Positions 9,256 to 15,921 of a stretch of 64,000 nucleotides of DNA are shown in pieces. The stretch lies in NCBI RefSeq assembly GCF_000974425.1, contig NZ_CP010429.1, forward strand, positions 1,798,001-1,862,000, written 5' to 3'. A model generated the notes under the pieces. It was not told where the DNA came from. It was given only the letters and a program-made list of their open reading frames with translations, and ran no database searches. The position numbers were made by a program, and so were the translations under genes. Each line of letters begins with the position of its first letter. The stretch's first letter is position 1. The stretch is from Spirosoma radiotolerans (GTDB lineage: Bacteria > Bacteroidota > Bacteroidia > Cytophagales > Spirosomataceae).

Positions 9256-9873
9256 ATGAGCACGTTCTCCAAAAACCTTTTCACCGCACTTATGGGTGCC
9301 GCAATTCTTTCATCCTGCAGCCGTCCGGTCGCTTATTTTCAACCGACAGCCCGCGAAAATTTTAAATCAGCTCAACCCCAGTCGGTAGCCATCACCACAC
9401 CTGTTGCCAACGAAGAGTCAGCCGCTACACAACCTGCAGAAGTCGCTCTGGCAGCGCCTGTTGAACAACAACTTGCCCAAACCAAGCAGGCCGTCAATCA
9501 GGTTGAAGCCTATGTGCGGAACGATAGCAAGCTGGCCTCGAACAAAAAACTGGCTAAGCGCATGACACGGCTGAACGAAATGCTGGCAACAACAAGTGCG
9601 AAAGCTGAGGTGTCTGCTAACGTTGCTTCGACGAAGAAAATGTCGCTGATGGAGCGGGCAATGCTCAAAAAAATCGATAAGAAAATCAAAAATCATGTAG
9701 CACCAGAGCAGACAAAAGCCATGAGCTCAAATGTCCGTCTGGGTGTAATTATCGGTATTATCGGCTTGCTGTTGCTCTTGTTGGGCGGTGGTAGTGTATT
9801 AGGTGTTATCGGTGGCATTGGTTTGGTTGTTGGCCTGGTACTGATTCTGCTGGGTGTTATCAATAATGCATAG
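9256..9873 (+). CDS. Lipoprotein with double C-terminal hydrophobic helix, copy 2
   Basis: A 205-residue paralogue of the preceding lipoprotein in the same orientation. It shares the lipobox region (LSSCSRPVAYFQPTAREN), the middle segment (QVEAYVRNDSKLASNKK), the basic motif SLMERAMLKKIDKKIKNHV and the paired Gly-rich hydrophobic helices at 160-205. The low-complexity linker differs in sequence but not in type. The tandem arrangement indicates a local duplication followed by divergence. No function is known to me; a cell-envelope structural role is only a guess. An alpha/beta hydrolase gene starts 15 bp downstream and may be co-transcribed. Confidence 0.7.
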   Translation: MSTFSKNLFTALMGAAILSSCSRPVAYFQPTARENFKSAQPQSVAITTPVANEESAATQPAEVALAAPVEQQLAQTKQAVNQVEAYVRNDSKLASNKKLAKRMTRLNEMLATTSAKAEVSANVASTKKMSLMERAMLKKIDKKIKNHVAPEQTKAMSSNVRLGVIIGIIGLLLLLLGGGSVLGVIGGIGLVVGLVLILLGVINNA

Positions 9874-9888
9874 AGAAAAAAATTCCTG

Positions 9889-10608
9889 ATGAGCCAATTA
9901 CCAATTATTTGTCTCATTCATGGCCACGGCGTAGATGCTTCCATTTGGGAGAGCATCTACGCCGATTTGGCTTTGGGCCATTCCGTATTGACGCCTGATT
10001 TCGCCCGCCTTTCAGTTCAAACTACAATTGAGGGCTATGCTGAAGAACTATATGACGTGTTGCAGGCCGCCGAGGTAGAAAAGGCTGTATTGATAGGCCA
10101 TTCAATGGGCGGCTACATGGCCCTTGCCCTGGCCGAGCACCACCCAGAATTGGTACAGGGACTGGTGCTCTATCATTCTACGGCCACAGCCGACGATGAG
10201 GCCAAACGAGAGGCCCGGCAGCAGGTAATCAAGACGCTACAAACGGAAGGAACGACTCCATTTATACAGAAACAAATGCCAAAAATGGTGGCTCCTGCCT
10301 ATTCACCCGAAAAAACGGAGGAACTGATAACCCGTTTCCTCACATTACCTGCCGAAGCGCTTGCGGCTGGTGTAACAGCTATCGCGGGCCGCCCCGACCG
10401 AACAGCTGTGTTACGGAATGCGGATTTTCCTGTTTTATTGGTATTAGGCCGCGAAGACCAACTGATTCCGTACGATAAAACGGCGCAACTGGCTGATTTA
10501 TCTACCCAAATTCGTGTAGCCGTCATTGAGCAGGCCGGACACCTAAGTATGGTCGAACAACCCGAAGCCGCCACGCAGGTCATTCGGTCGTTTGTTGACG
10601 GGTTGTAA
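9889..10608 (+). CDS. Alpha/beta-fold hydrolase
   Basis: A 239-residue serine hydrolase of the alpha/beta-hydrolase superfamily without signal peptide, so cytoplasmic. The oxyanion segment LIHGHGVDASIW, nucleophile elbow GHSMGG (Ser about 92), acid LGREDQLIP (Asp about 189) and catalytic His in QAGHLSMVEQP (about 216) are all in the expected order. A short helical cap lies between residues about 120 and 170. Similar proteins include esterases and ring-fission product hydrolases; the substrate cannot be deduced. The start ATG is 15 bp after the second lipoprotein gene. Confidence 0.85.
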   Translation: MSQLPIICLIHGHGVDASIWESIYADLALGHSVLTPDFARLSVQTTIEGYAEELYDVLQAAEVEKAVLIGHSMGGYMALALAEHHPELVQGLVLYHSTATADDEAKREARQQVIKTLQTEGTTPFIQKQMPKMVAPAYSPEKTEELITRFLTLPAEALAAGVTAIAGRPDRTAVLRNADFPVLLVLGREDQLIPYDKTAQLADLSTQIRVAVIEQAGHLSMVEQPEAATQVIRSFVDGL

Positions 10609-10634
10609 ATAGCAGTAGCTAAAATGAATGGAAG

Positions 10635-10658
10635 GGAGGCTGATTCGGCTTCCTTTTT
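10635..10658 (+). terminator. Short terminator after hydrolase gene
   Basis: Six-bp stem (GGAGGC at 10635-10640 with GCTTCC at 10648-10653, one G-U pair) followed by five T. Weak but well placed. Confidence 0.45.
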
Positions 10659-10763
10659 GTGTTTTAGCCCCTTTTTTACCCTGATTATCCGTAAACTTGC
10701 ACCTCATTTATAGGAAAGTACCCGAAAGAGGTGCTTTTCCCGTACGCTTAGATTAACAAGAAA

Positions 10764-11927
10764 ATGGCAGAGCTTTTTAATGTTTATCCGCTATACGATA
10801 TTGAACCCACTACCGCCAAGGGGAGCTATCTCTGGGATGCCGATGGTACGCGTTACCTGGATCTGTACGGTGGGCATGCGGTAATCTCGGTTGGGCATAC
10901 ACATCCGCGCTACGTAAAGGCCCTGACGGATCAACTGAACAAAATTTCGTTTTACTCGAACTCCGTCCGGATTCCGCAACAGCAGGAATTGGCGGATAAA
11001 CTGGGAGCTCTCTCGGATCATCCCGATTATGCGCTGTTTCTATGTAACTCCGGCGCCGAAGCCAATGAAAATGCACTGAAGCTGGCCTCGTTTCATAATG
11101 GCCGGACTAAAGTTGTAGCTTTCAAGAAGTCGTTTCATGGCCGTACGGCCGGTGCCGTTGCGGCTACTGACAATCCTGCCATTGTTGCCCCCATAAATTA
11201 CAATCAGCACGTTACTTTTCTTCCCTTCAACGATTCGGAAGCGGCTCTGGCCGGTATTACAACCGATACCTGCGCCGTCATTATTGAAGGCATTCAGGGG
11301 GTAGGAGGCATACAGGTCGCCACCGACGATTTCCTACAGACGCTCCGTAAGCGCTGCGATGAAACGGGTGCCGTCCTTATTCTGGATGGTGTTCAGTGTG
11401 GGTATGGCCGATCGGGTAAGTTTTTCTCGCACCAGTTTAGCGGCATCGAAGCCGATATTATCTCGATGGCCAAAGGCATGGGTAATGGCTTCCCTATCGG
11501 CGGTATTCTCATCTCGCCCAAGTTCAGCGCCAGCTACGGCCTCCTGGGAACAACGTTCGGTGGAAATCACCTGGCGTGTACAGCGGCTGTCGCCGTACTG
11601 GACATCATGAAAGACGAGGGACTGATGGAAAATGCAGCGCGCATGGGAACCTATTTCATGGACGGTATTCGTCAGATTGGCGGCTATAAAGAGTTGCGGG
11701 GTCGGGGTTTGATGATTGGTATCGAGTATGATTTTCCGGTCGATTCACTCCGTAAAACGCTGTTGTTCGAACACAAGCAGTTTACGGGTGTGGCGGGTAA
11801 AACGATCATTCGTTTGCTGCCGTCGTTGACCATTGGCGTCGATGAAGCCGATCAGTTTCTGGAAGCCCTTGCCAATTGCCTTAAACGCAAAGACGCAATG
11901 GTTGACGCGAAGGTCGCCAAGATATGA
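10764..11927 (+). CDS. argD: Acetylornithine/succinylornithine aminotransferase
   Basis: Class III PLP-dependent aminotransferase, fourth step of arginine synthesis (N-acyl-glutamate semialdehyde to N-acyl-ornithine). The PLP lysine is Lys237 in SMAKGMGNGFPIGG, and the CNSGAEANENALK and SFHGRTAGA motifs are intact. The usual D-E-V-Q motif reads LDGVQCGYGR (Gly209 for Glu). The C-terminal tail after FLEALAN, about residues 372-387 (CLKRKDAMVDAKVAKI), is encoded by the left inverted repeat of the element at 11881-12346 and so is not native sequence. First gene of the argD-argF'-argB operon; a TAAACTTG -7-like box lies at about 10692. Its acyl group may be succinyl rather than acetyl (see argF'). 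Confidence 0.93.
   Translation: MAELFNVYPLYDIEPTTAKGSYLWDADGTRYLDLYGGHAVISVGHTHPRYVKALTDQLNKISFYSNSVRIPQQQELADKLGALSDHPDYALFLCNSGAEANENALKLASFHNGRTKVVAFKKSFHGRTAGAVAATDNPAIVAPINYNQHVTFLPFNDSEAALAGITTDTCAVIIEGIQGVGGIQVATDDFLQTLRKRCDETGAVLILDGVQCGYGRSGKFFSHQFSGIEADIISMAKGMGNGFPIGGILISPKFSASYGLLGTTFGGNHLACTAAVAVLDIMKDEGLMENAARMGTYFMDGIRQIGGYKELRGRGLMIGIEYDFPVDSLRKTLLFEHKQFTGVAGKTIIRLLPSLTIGVDEADQFLEALANCLKRKDAMVDAKVAKI
11881..11921 (+). repeat. Left terminal inverted repeat of the GxxExxY unit
   Basis: Begins TTAAACGCAAAGACGCAA and continues with degenerate CGCAAAG-like heptamers. It forms the last codons of argD. The reverse complement is at 12305-12346. Confidence 0.65.
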
Positions 11928-12301
11928 ATGAAAATGACATCGCTCGTGTCGTTTATCAATGTGCTTTAACTGTACACCGACGGTTAGGGCCCGGTCTGCT
12001 GGAATCAGCTTACGAGGAATGGTTGGCTTATGAACTGGTTAAAGCTGGACTATATGTCGAACGTTAGAAAGGATTACCGCTTATTTACGACGAGATAAAA
12101 CTAGATGTAGGATATCGTCTCGATTTATTAGTCGAATACAAGGTCATTCTTGAGCTAAAGGCAGTTGAACGGTTGACCGATGTTTATGTCGCTCAATTAA
12201 TAACGTATCTGAAGCTGTCCAATTGTAAGCTTGGTTTATTGATCAATTTCAACGTTGCTCTATTGAAAGATGGTGTTAAACGTTTAGTTAATAATCTGTA
12301 A
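11924..12301 (+). pseudogene. GxxExxY family protein, interrupted by TAG
   Basis: Translation from ATG 11924, which overlaps the argD stop (ATGA), gives a 125-residue protein of the GxxExxY family (PDDEXK-like nuclease-related domain): ALTVHRRLGPGLLESAYEEW holds the Gly-x-x-Glu-x-x-Tyr signature, and YRLDLLVEYKVILELKAVE resembles the D-x(n)-E-x-K core of PDDEXK enzymes. Codon 48 (12065-12067) is TAG; family members usually have a Gln-Lys pair here (V-E-x-Q-K-x-L-P), so a CAG-to-TAG change is likely. The frame is otherwise open to the TAA at 12299. It may be a dead gene or an assembly error. The cellular function of the family is unknown. Confidence 0.8.
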
Positions 12302-12304
12302 TCA

Positions 12305-12346
12305 CTTTGCGGCCTTTGCGCTAATCCTTTGCGCCTTTGCGTTTAA
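12305..12346 (-). repeat. Right terminal inverted repeat, four CTTTGCG heptamers
   Basis: Four copies of CTTTGCG at 12305, 12314, 12327 and 12335 ending in TTTAA. It is the reverse complement, imperfectly, of 11881-11921 and occupies the whole gap between the GxxExxY stop and the argF' start. Confidence 0.7.
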
Positions 12347-12352
12347 AACTAA

Positions 12353-13312
12353 ATGACCAATTTTCTCTCCCTCGCCGACGTTACCAGCATCGACGCCCTG
12401 ATTCAGTCCGGCCTTGCTGCCAAAGCCAACCCTTTTGCCGATCAAGTGCTCGGTAAAAACAAAACCATTGGCCTGATCTTCTTTAACTCCAGTCTCCGTA
12501 CCCGGTTGAGCACGCAGAAAGCTGCTCAAAATCTTGGGATGAATGTCATGACCATGAATGTTGGGCAGGACAGCTGGGGGTTGGAAATGGAAGAGGGTGT
12601 GCTCATGAACGGCGATAAAGCCGAACATGTGCGCGAAGCGGCTGCGGTTATGGGGCGGTATTGCGACATCATTGGCATCCGGGCGTTTGCCGAACTCAAA
12701 GACAGGGACAAAGATTATCGGGAGCAGGTGATGCATCAGTTTGCTACCTACGCCGGTGTTCCCATTGTTAATCTTGAATCTGCCACCCGCCACCCGCTGC
12801 AATCGCTGGCCGACTGCATTACGATTGAGGAAGCCAAGCGTACCGACCGCCCAAAAGTGGTGCTAACCTGGCTACCGCATTTCAAACCGTTACCGCAGGC
12901 TGTTGCCAATTCATTTTGTGAATGGATGAATGCCCGCGCTCAGGCCGGAAAGATTGAGTTTGTGGTAACGCATCCGGCGGGTTATGAGCTAGCGCCGGAG
13001 TTTGTTGGGAATGCCCATGTAACACACAACCAGAGCGAAGCCTTCGCCGGTGCCGATTTTATCTATGGAAAAAACTGGTCCTCCTACACGCATTATGGGC
13101 AGGTATTAACGCAGGACCCCTCCTGGGCCGTTACCATGGATGACATGAACCTAACGAACAATGGTAAATTCATGCATTGCCTACCCGTTCGCCGTAACTT
13201 AAAAGTATCCGATGCCGTGCTCGACAGTCCTCAGTCGCTGGTTATTGAGCAGGCAGCAAACCGCGAATGGTCGGCTCAGGCCGTATTAAAAGAAATTCTA
13301 AAAAATGGATAA
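12353..13312 (+). CDS. argF': N-succinylornithine (or N-acetylornithine) carbamoyltransferase
   Basis: Carbamoyltransferase of the Bacteroidota/Xanthomonas ArgF' type, which carbamoylates an N-acylated ornithine rather than free ornithine; 319 residues. The carbamoyl-phosphate motif is SSLRTR (46-51), and ATRHPLQSLAD and FMHCLPVRRN are characteristic of this branch. Residue 90 (in MNGDKAEHV) is Ala. In published work on X. campestris and B. fragilis enzymes, Glu at this site gives N-acetylornithine and Pro, or engineered Ala, Ser or Val, gives N-succinylornithine specificity, so a succinyl pathway is predicted. ATG 12353 lies just beyond the right repeat of the inserted unit, and its 3' end overlaps argB by 8 bp. 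Confidence 0.92.
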   Translation: MTNFLSLADVTSIDALIQSGLAAKANPFADQVLGKNKTIGLIFFNSSLRTRLSTQKAAQNLGMNVMTMNVGQDSWGLEMEEGVLMNGDKAEHVREAAAVMGRYCDIIGIRAFAELKDRDKDYREQVMHQFATYAGVPIVNLESATRHPLQSLADCITIEEAKRTDRPKVVLTWLPHFKPLPQAVANSFCEWMNARAQAGKIEFVVTHPAGYELAPEFVGNAHVTHNQSEAFAGADFIYGKNWSSYTHYGQVLTQDPSWAVTMDDMNLTNNGKFMHCLPVRRNLKVSDAVLDSPQSLVIEQAANREWSAQAVLKEILKNG

Positions 13313-14087
13313 CCTGACGGTAGTAAAAATTGGCGGGAATGTCATCGATGATCCGGCGGCTTTAAAACGATTTTTAGCAGCTTTTGCTGGTTTGCCGGGT
13401 GCCAAACTGCTGATTCACGGTGGTGGTAAAGTGGCTACCCAAATGGCTGAAAAGCTGGGCATTCAAACTACGATGGTGGAGGGGCGTCGCATTACCGATC
13501 AGCCCATGCTCGATGTGGTGACTATGGTCTACGGTGGCCTGGTTAATAAGCAGATCGTGGCGAAGCTTCAGGCGCTTGAGGTGAATGCGATCGGTATGAC
13601 AGGAGCTGATGCCGGAACGGTACTTGCCAGAAAACGACCGGTGAAAGATATTGACTATGGCATGGTCGGCGATATAGAGGAAGTGGACTCGGGACAAATT
13701 CAGTTTTTCCTCCGCCAGGCTTTAACCCCGGTCTTTGCGCCCATAACCTATTCGCTTGCCGGTGATCTGCTCAATACCAATGCGGATACAATGGCGTCGG
13801 CTATTGCTGTTGATATGTGCCGCCATAATACAGTAACCCTGATTTACTGTTTTGAGAAAAAAGGCGTATTAAGCGATCCGTCAGACGAGAACAGTGTCAT
13901 CAACGTGCTGACGCCTGAACAGTACGCCGAAAATAAAGCCGCCGGAACCATCAATAAAGGAATGATCCCGAAGCTGGATAATGCTTTCAAAGCCCTGGAC
14001 AGTGGTGTATCGAAAGTGATTATTTGCCATGCCGACGAACTAGCAATGGCTGTGCAGCAGGGAGCCGGAACGACCTTAAAAAAGTAA
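13305..14087 (+). CDS. argB: Acetylglutamate kinase
   Basis: Amino-acid-kinase-fold enzyme phosphorylating N-acyl-L-glutamate, second step of arginine synthesis; 260 residues. Visible motifs are VVKIGGNVIDD (phosphate-binding Lys and Gly pair), LLIHGGGK, EGRRITDQ (acylglutamate-binding Arg), NTNADTMASAIA, and INKGMIPKLDNAF with the C-terminal Lys. It overlaps argF' by 8 bp, so translation is likely coupled. No N-terminal extension of the arginine-sensitive hexameric class is present. Considering ArgF' residue 90, the natural substrate may be N-succinylglutamate. Confidence 0.95.
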   Translation: MDNLTVVKIGGNVIDDPAALKRFLAAFAGLPGAKLLIHGGGKVATQMAEKLGIQTTMVEGRRITDQPMLDVVTMVYGGLVNKQIVAKLQALEVNAIGMTGADAGTVLARKRPVKDIDYGMVGDIEEVDSGQIQFFLRQALTPVFAPITYSLAGDLLNTNADTMASAIAVDMCRHNTVTLIYCFEKKGVLSDPSDENSVINVLTPEQYAENKAAGTINKGMIPKLDNAFKALDSGVSKVIICHADELAMAVQQGAGTTLKK

Positions 14088-14107
14088 AGCGGCCAGAAAG
14101 CCGCTTT
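14086..14107 (+). terminator. Short hairpin after argB
   Basis: Perfect 8-bp stem AAAGCGGC / GCCGCTTT starting in the argB stop codon, without a real T run. Possible terminator or mRNA 3' stabiliser for the arg operon. Confidence 0.45.
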
Positions 14108-14142
14108 GCTATGTGTAGATAAAAGGGAGGCTTTCAACCGGT

Positions 14143-14688
14143 TTATTTTTCAGCCAGTAAATGAACAACGCGTCGGATACCCATATAGCGATGTTGGTAA
14201 TAGCTCGCACTTAGGTAATCATACCGAACGCCCCCGTTCCAGGCTGAGTGAATGAATTTGATTCGATCACCGATTACTTCCGTAATCAGTCCAACATGTC
14301 CAATTCGATTGCCACCCGAACTGTGGCCTTTGAACAGAATCAGGTCGCCGGGTTGAGCCGATTCTTTGTCGACAGCGGCACCTACATTGCCTTGAGCAGC
14401 ACTGGAGTGGGGGAGCGAGATCCCAAATTTGTTGAAGCAAAAGCGGGTGAAGCCAGAGCAGTCGAATCCTCGGGTCGTTGTGCCACCGGAGCGGTAACGA
14501 ACGGAAAGGTGTTCTTTAGCGTAGTTAATGACGTTTTTTACGAGCGGAATTTGATCGTAAAAACTTACTTCATTTGACGTTACGGTGGGTACGTCGGTCA
14601 GATCATTAGTTACGGTAGGTACGGTTTGTGCTTGAACGATGCCAAACGAGACAGTACAAAATACTGTCAGGAGCATTTTTCTCATCAT
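14143..14688 (-). CDS. Secreted NlpC/P60 peptidoglycan endopeptidase
   Basis: A 181-residue exported cell-wall hydrolase. A signal peptide (MMRKMLLTVFCTVSFGIVQAQ) precedes a 35-residue Thr/Val-rich linker and an NlpC/P60 domain from about residue 50. The catalytic Cys77 is in RGFDCSGFTR, His131 in IGHVGLI, and the third polar residue is His147 in FIHSAW; QPGDLILFKG is also typical. Such enzymes cleave the D-Glu to diamino-acid bond in peptide stems. It converges on the arg operon with 55 bp between stop codons. Confidence 0.9.
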   Translation of the reverse strand: MMRKMLLTVFCTVSFGIVQAQTVPTVTNDLTDVPTVTSNEVSFYDQIPLVKNVINYAKEHLSVRYRSGGTTTRGFDCSGFTRFCFNKFGISLPHSSAAQGNVGAAVDKESAQPGDLILFKGHSSGGNRIGHVGLITEVIGDRIKFIHSAWNGGVRYDYLSASYYQHRYMGIRRVVHLLAEK

Positions 14689-15088
14689 AGAATTGAGGTC
14701 AAATCCACGTTACGTATTATAAAAGTACTGAATTGACTGCGATCTACCTACCCTTTGAGGAAAAATTTCCCCAGTGGACCAGAATTTTTTCGTGCCAATT
14801 TTGTAAACAGCTGACCGTAAACTAATTGGAAGGTAAAAAATTTTGAAAAAAATTGAGCTGCGTGCTTAAACGGCCATTAAGCATTTCTGTTTTAATGAAT
14901 TGAAGGTCGTTTGTTGAAAAGCAATTGAGTAAAATGACATTTCATTATTAACCACAGAGCCACAAAGAGCACAGAGCTATAACAGATTAAATCAACCTGT
15001 TATAGCTCTGTGCTCTTTGTGGCTCTGTGGTTAACTAGTTTTGATCAATCAAGTAGCCATTCCCCATAGCTACACAGTCAGTCCAGCC
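14689..15088. other. 400-bp intergenic region holding a long inverted repeat
   Basis: No gene is visible. AT-rich upstream sequence of the NlpC/P60 gene occupies the left half; the right half is the 87-bp inverted repeat 14948-15034, about 55 bp past the stop of the next leftward gene. Confidence 0.6.
14948..15034. repeat. Perfect 38-bp inverted repeat, gene-less heptamer element
   Basis: Arms 14948-14985 and 14997-15034 are exact reverse complements with an 11-nt spacer. The left arm reads TTAACCACAGAGCCACAAAG and continues with another CACAGAG. Heptamers CACAGAG, CACAAAG and CACAGAG start at 14953, 14961 and 14970. This is the same design as the CGCAAAG-heptamer repeats that flank the GxxExxY unit, but with nothing between the arms. 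It could be a miniature derivative of such units or a large terminator-like hairpin; it lacks a T tail. Confidence 0.75.
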
Positions 15089-15523
15089 CTAAAACCAGTT
15101 TGCGCCAACGATACGGAACGGCCAGGGAATAGAAGCCAGAATGAGTAGAAGGCCAATTCCGTAAAAAATGCCTATCAGCCGTTGTTTCGTAACGGCATCG
15201 GTAGCCCGTTTTGAGCGTGAATAGCCAATAGTAACGAGGATGATGGCAATCAGCATACCCGTTGTGTGCTCTACTGTGTAGAACCGATAAAGCTTTTCGC
15301 TGATAAGGGAAAAATTAACTTTGGGGCTGATGAAGAACAGAACCAGCCCCAGCAAAAGTTGTGTGTGCACTGCAATCAGGGTGAACAGATATAATTTACG
15401 GTTGCCGTCCGTATAACCGCTGCGTCCCTGCCATTTACCAATAGCGACAACGACGGCTGCCACCAGCAGAACAAGGGCTATCCAGCGAAGCCCCGAGTGG
15501 GCGTGTACTAATCCAGAATACAT
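15089..15523 (-). CDS. Four-helix membrane protein, cytochrome-b-like
   Basis: A 144-residue integral membrane protein with four predicted transmembrane helices and no signal peptide. His residues lie at helix ends (VHAHSGLRW, LIAVHTQLLL, YTVEHTTGML), a pattern seen in haem-binding four-helix proteins, and the C-terminus is SIPWPFRIVGANWF. Related proteins are common and uncharacterised in Cytophagales. A haem-binding role is a hypothesis from the His spacing only. It stands alone, transcribed away from the DUF4286 gene. Confidence 0.7.
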   Translation of the reverse strand: MYSGLVHAHSGLRWIALVLLVAAVVVAIGKWQGRSGYTDGNRKLYLFTLIAVHTQLLLGLVLFFISPKVNFSLISEKLYRFYTVEHTTGMLIAIILVTIGYSRSKRATDAVTKQRLIGIFYGIGLLLILASIPWPFRIVGANWF

Positions 15524-15613
15524 GAGTAGAGTGATTTATCGAGCAAATTTAGTTCTTTGGCAAAGAAACAACCAAATGGCCAACTTACACCCCAAATCGG
15601 GTGTTTACCGACT

Positions 15614-15916
15614 ATGATTCTTTATAATACGACGTACAGCGTTGCCGACGAGGTAGCGGCTGACTGGCTTCGCTGGATGAAGCGCTTCTTTTTGCCAGCG
15701 GTAATGGCGACCGAATTGCCCGTAAGCCACAAAATCCTGCGCCTGTTGACCGAACTCGATAATGGCGGCACAACATACTCCGTTCAACTCGACTTTACTA
15801 CCATGGCCGACTATGCGGCCTACCAGCAATATCATGCCGATGCCCTGCGTGAACGTATTCAGCATCGCTTTGGCAACCAGTTTATTTCATTCGATACGCT
15901 GCTGGAAGAAGCTTAA
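15614..15916 (+). CDS. DUF4286 family protein
   Basis: A 100-residue cytoplasmic protein starting MILYNTTYSVADEVAADWL, typical of the DUF4286 family (a small ferredoxin-like alpha/beta fold found in Bacteroidota). It continues with MKRFFLPAVMAT and ends RFGNQFISFDTLLEE. ATG 15614 is used because family members begin at MILYN; the frame is open further upstream without a supported start. Function unknown. It converges with the RND exporter gene, 5 bp between stops. Confidence 0.85.
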   Translation: MILYNTTYSVADEVAADWLRWMKRFFLPAVMATELPVSHKILRLLTELDNGGTTYSVQLDFTTMADYAAYQQYHADALRERIQHRFGNQFISFDTLLEEA

Positions 15917-15921
15917 AGGAA

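Larger units (their letters stand above)
11881..12346 (+). mobile_element. GxxExxY unit with terminal inverted repeats
   Basis: A 466-bp unit inserted between argD and argF'. The left end (11881-11921, TTAAACGCAAAG then CGCAA..GG and CGC.AAGG) and the reverse complement of the right end (12305-12346) match over about 43 bp with roughly eight differences including one indel. Both are built of the heptamer CGCAAAG or its complement CTTTGCG; on the right it occurs at 12305, 12314, 12327 and 12335. Between them lies only the GxxExxY gene. No target-site duplication is evident, and no transposase is present. The left repeat is translated as the ArgD C-terminus; the right repeat ends 6 bp before the argF' ATG. 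That it is mobile is inferred from structure. Confidence 0.65.

Noticed and set aside
11924..12301. 23S rRNA intervening-sequence (four-helix-bundle) protein as identity of the inserted gene
   Set aside because: The signature is GPGLLESAY with a D...E-x-K core, which fits GxxExxY and not the four-helix-bundle family.
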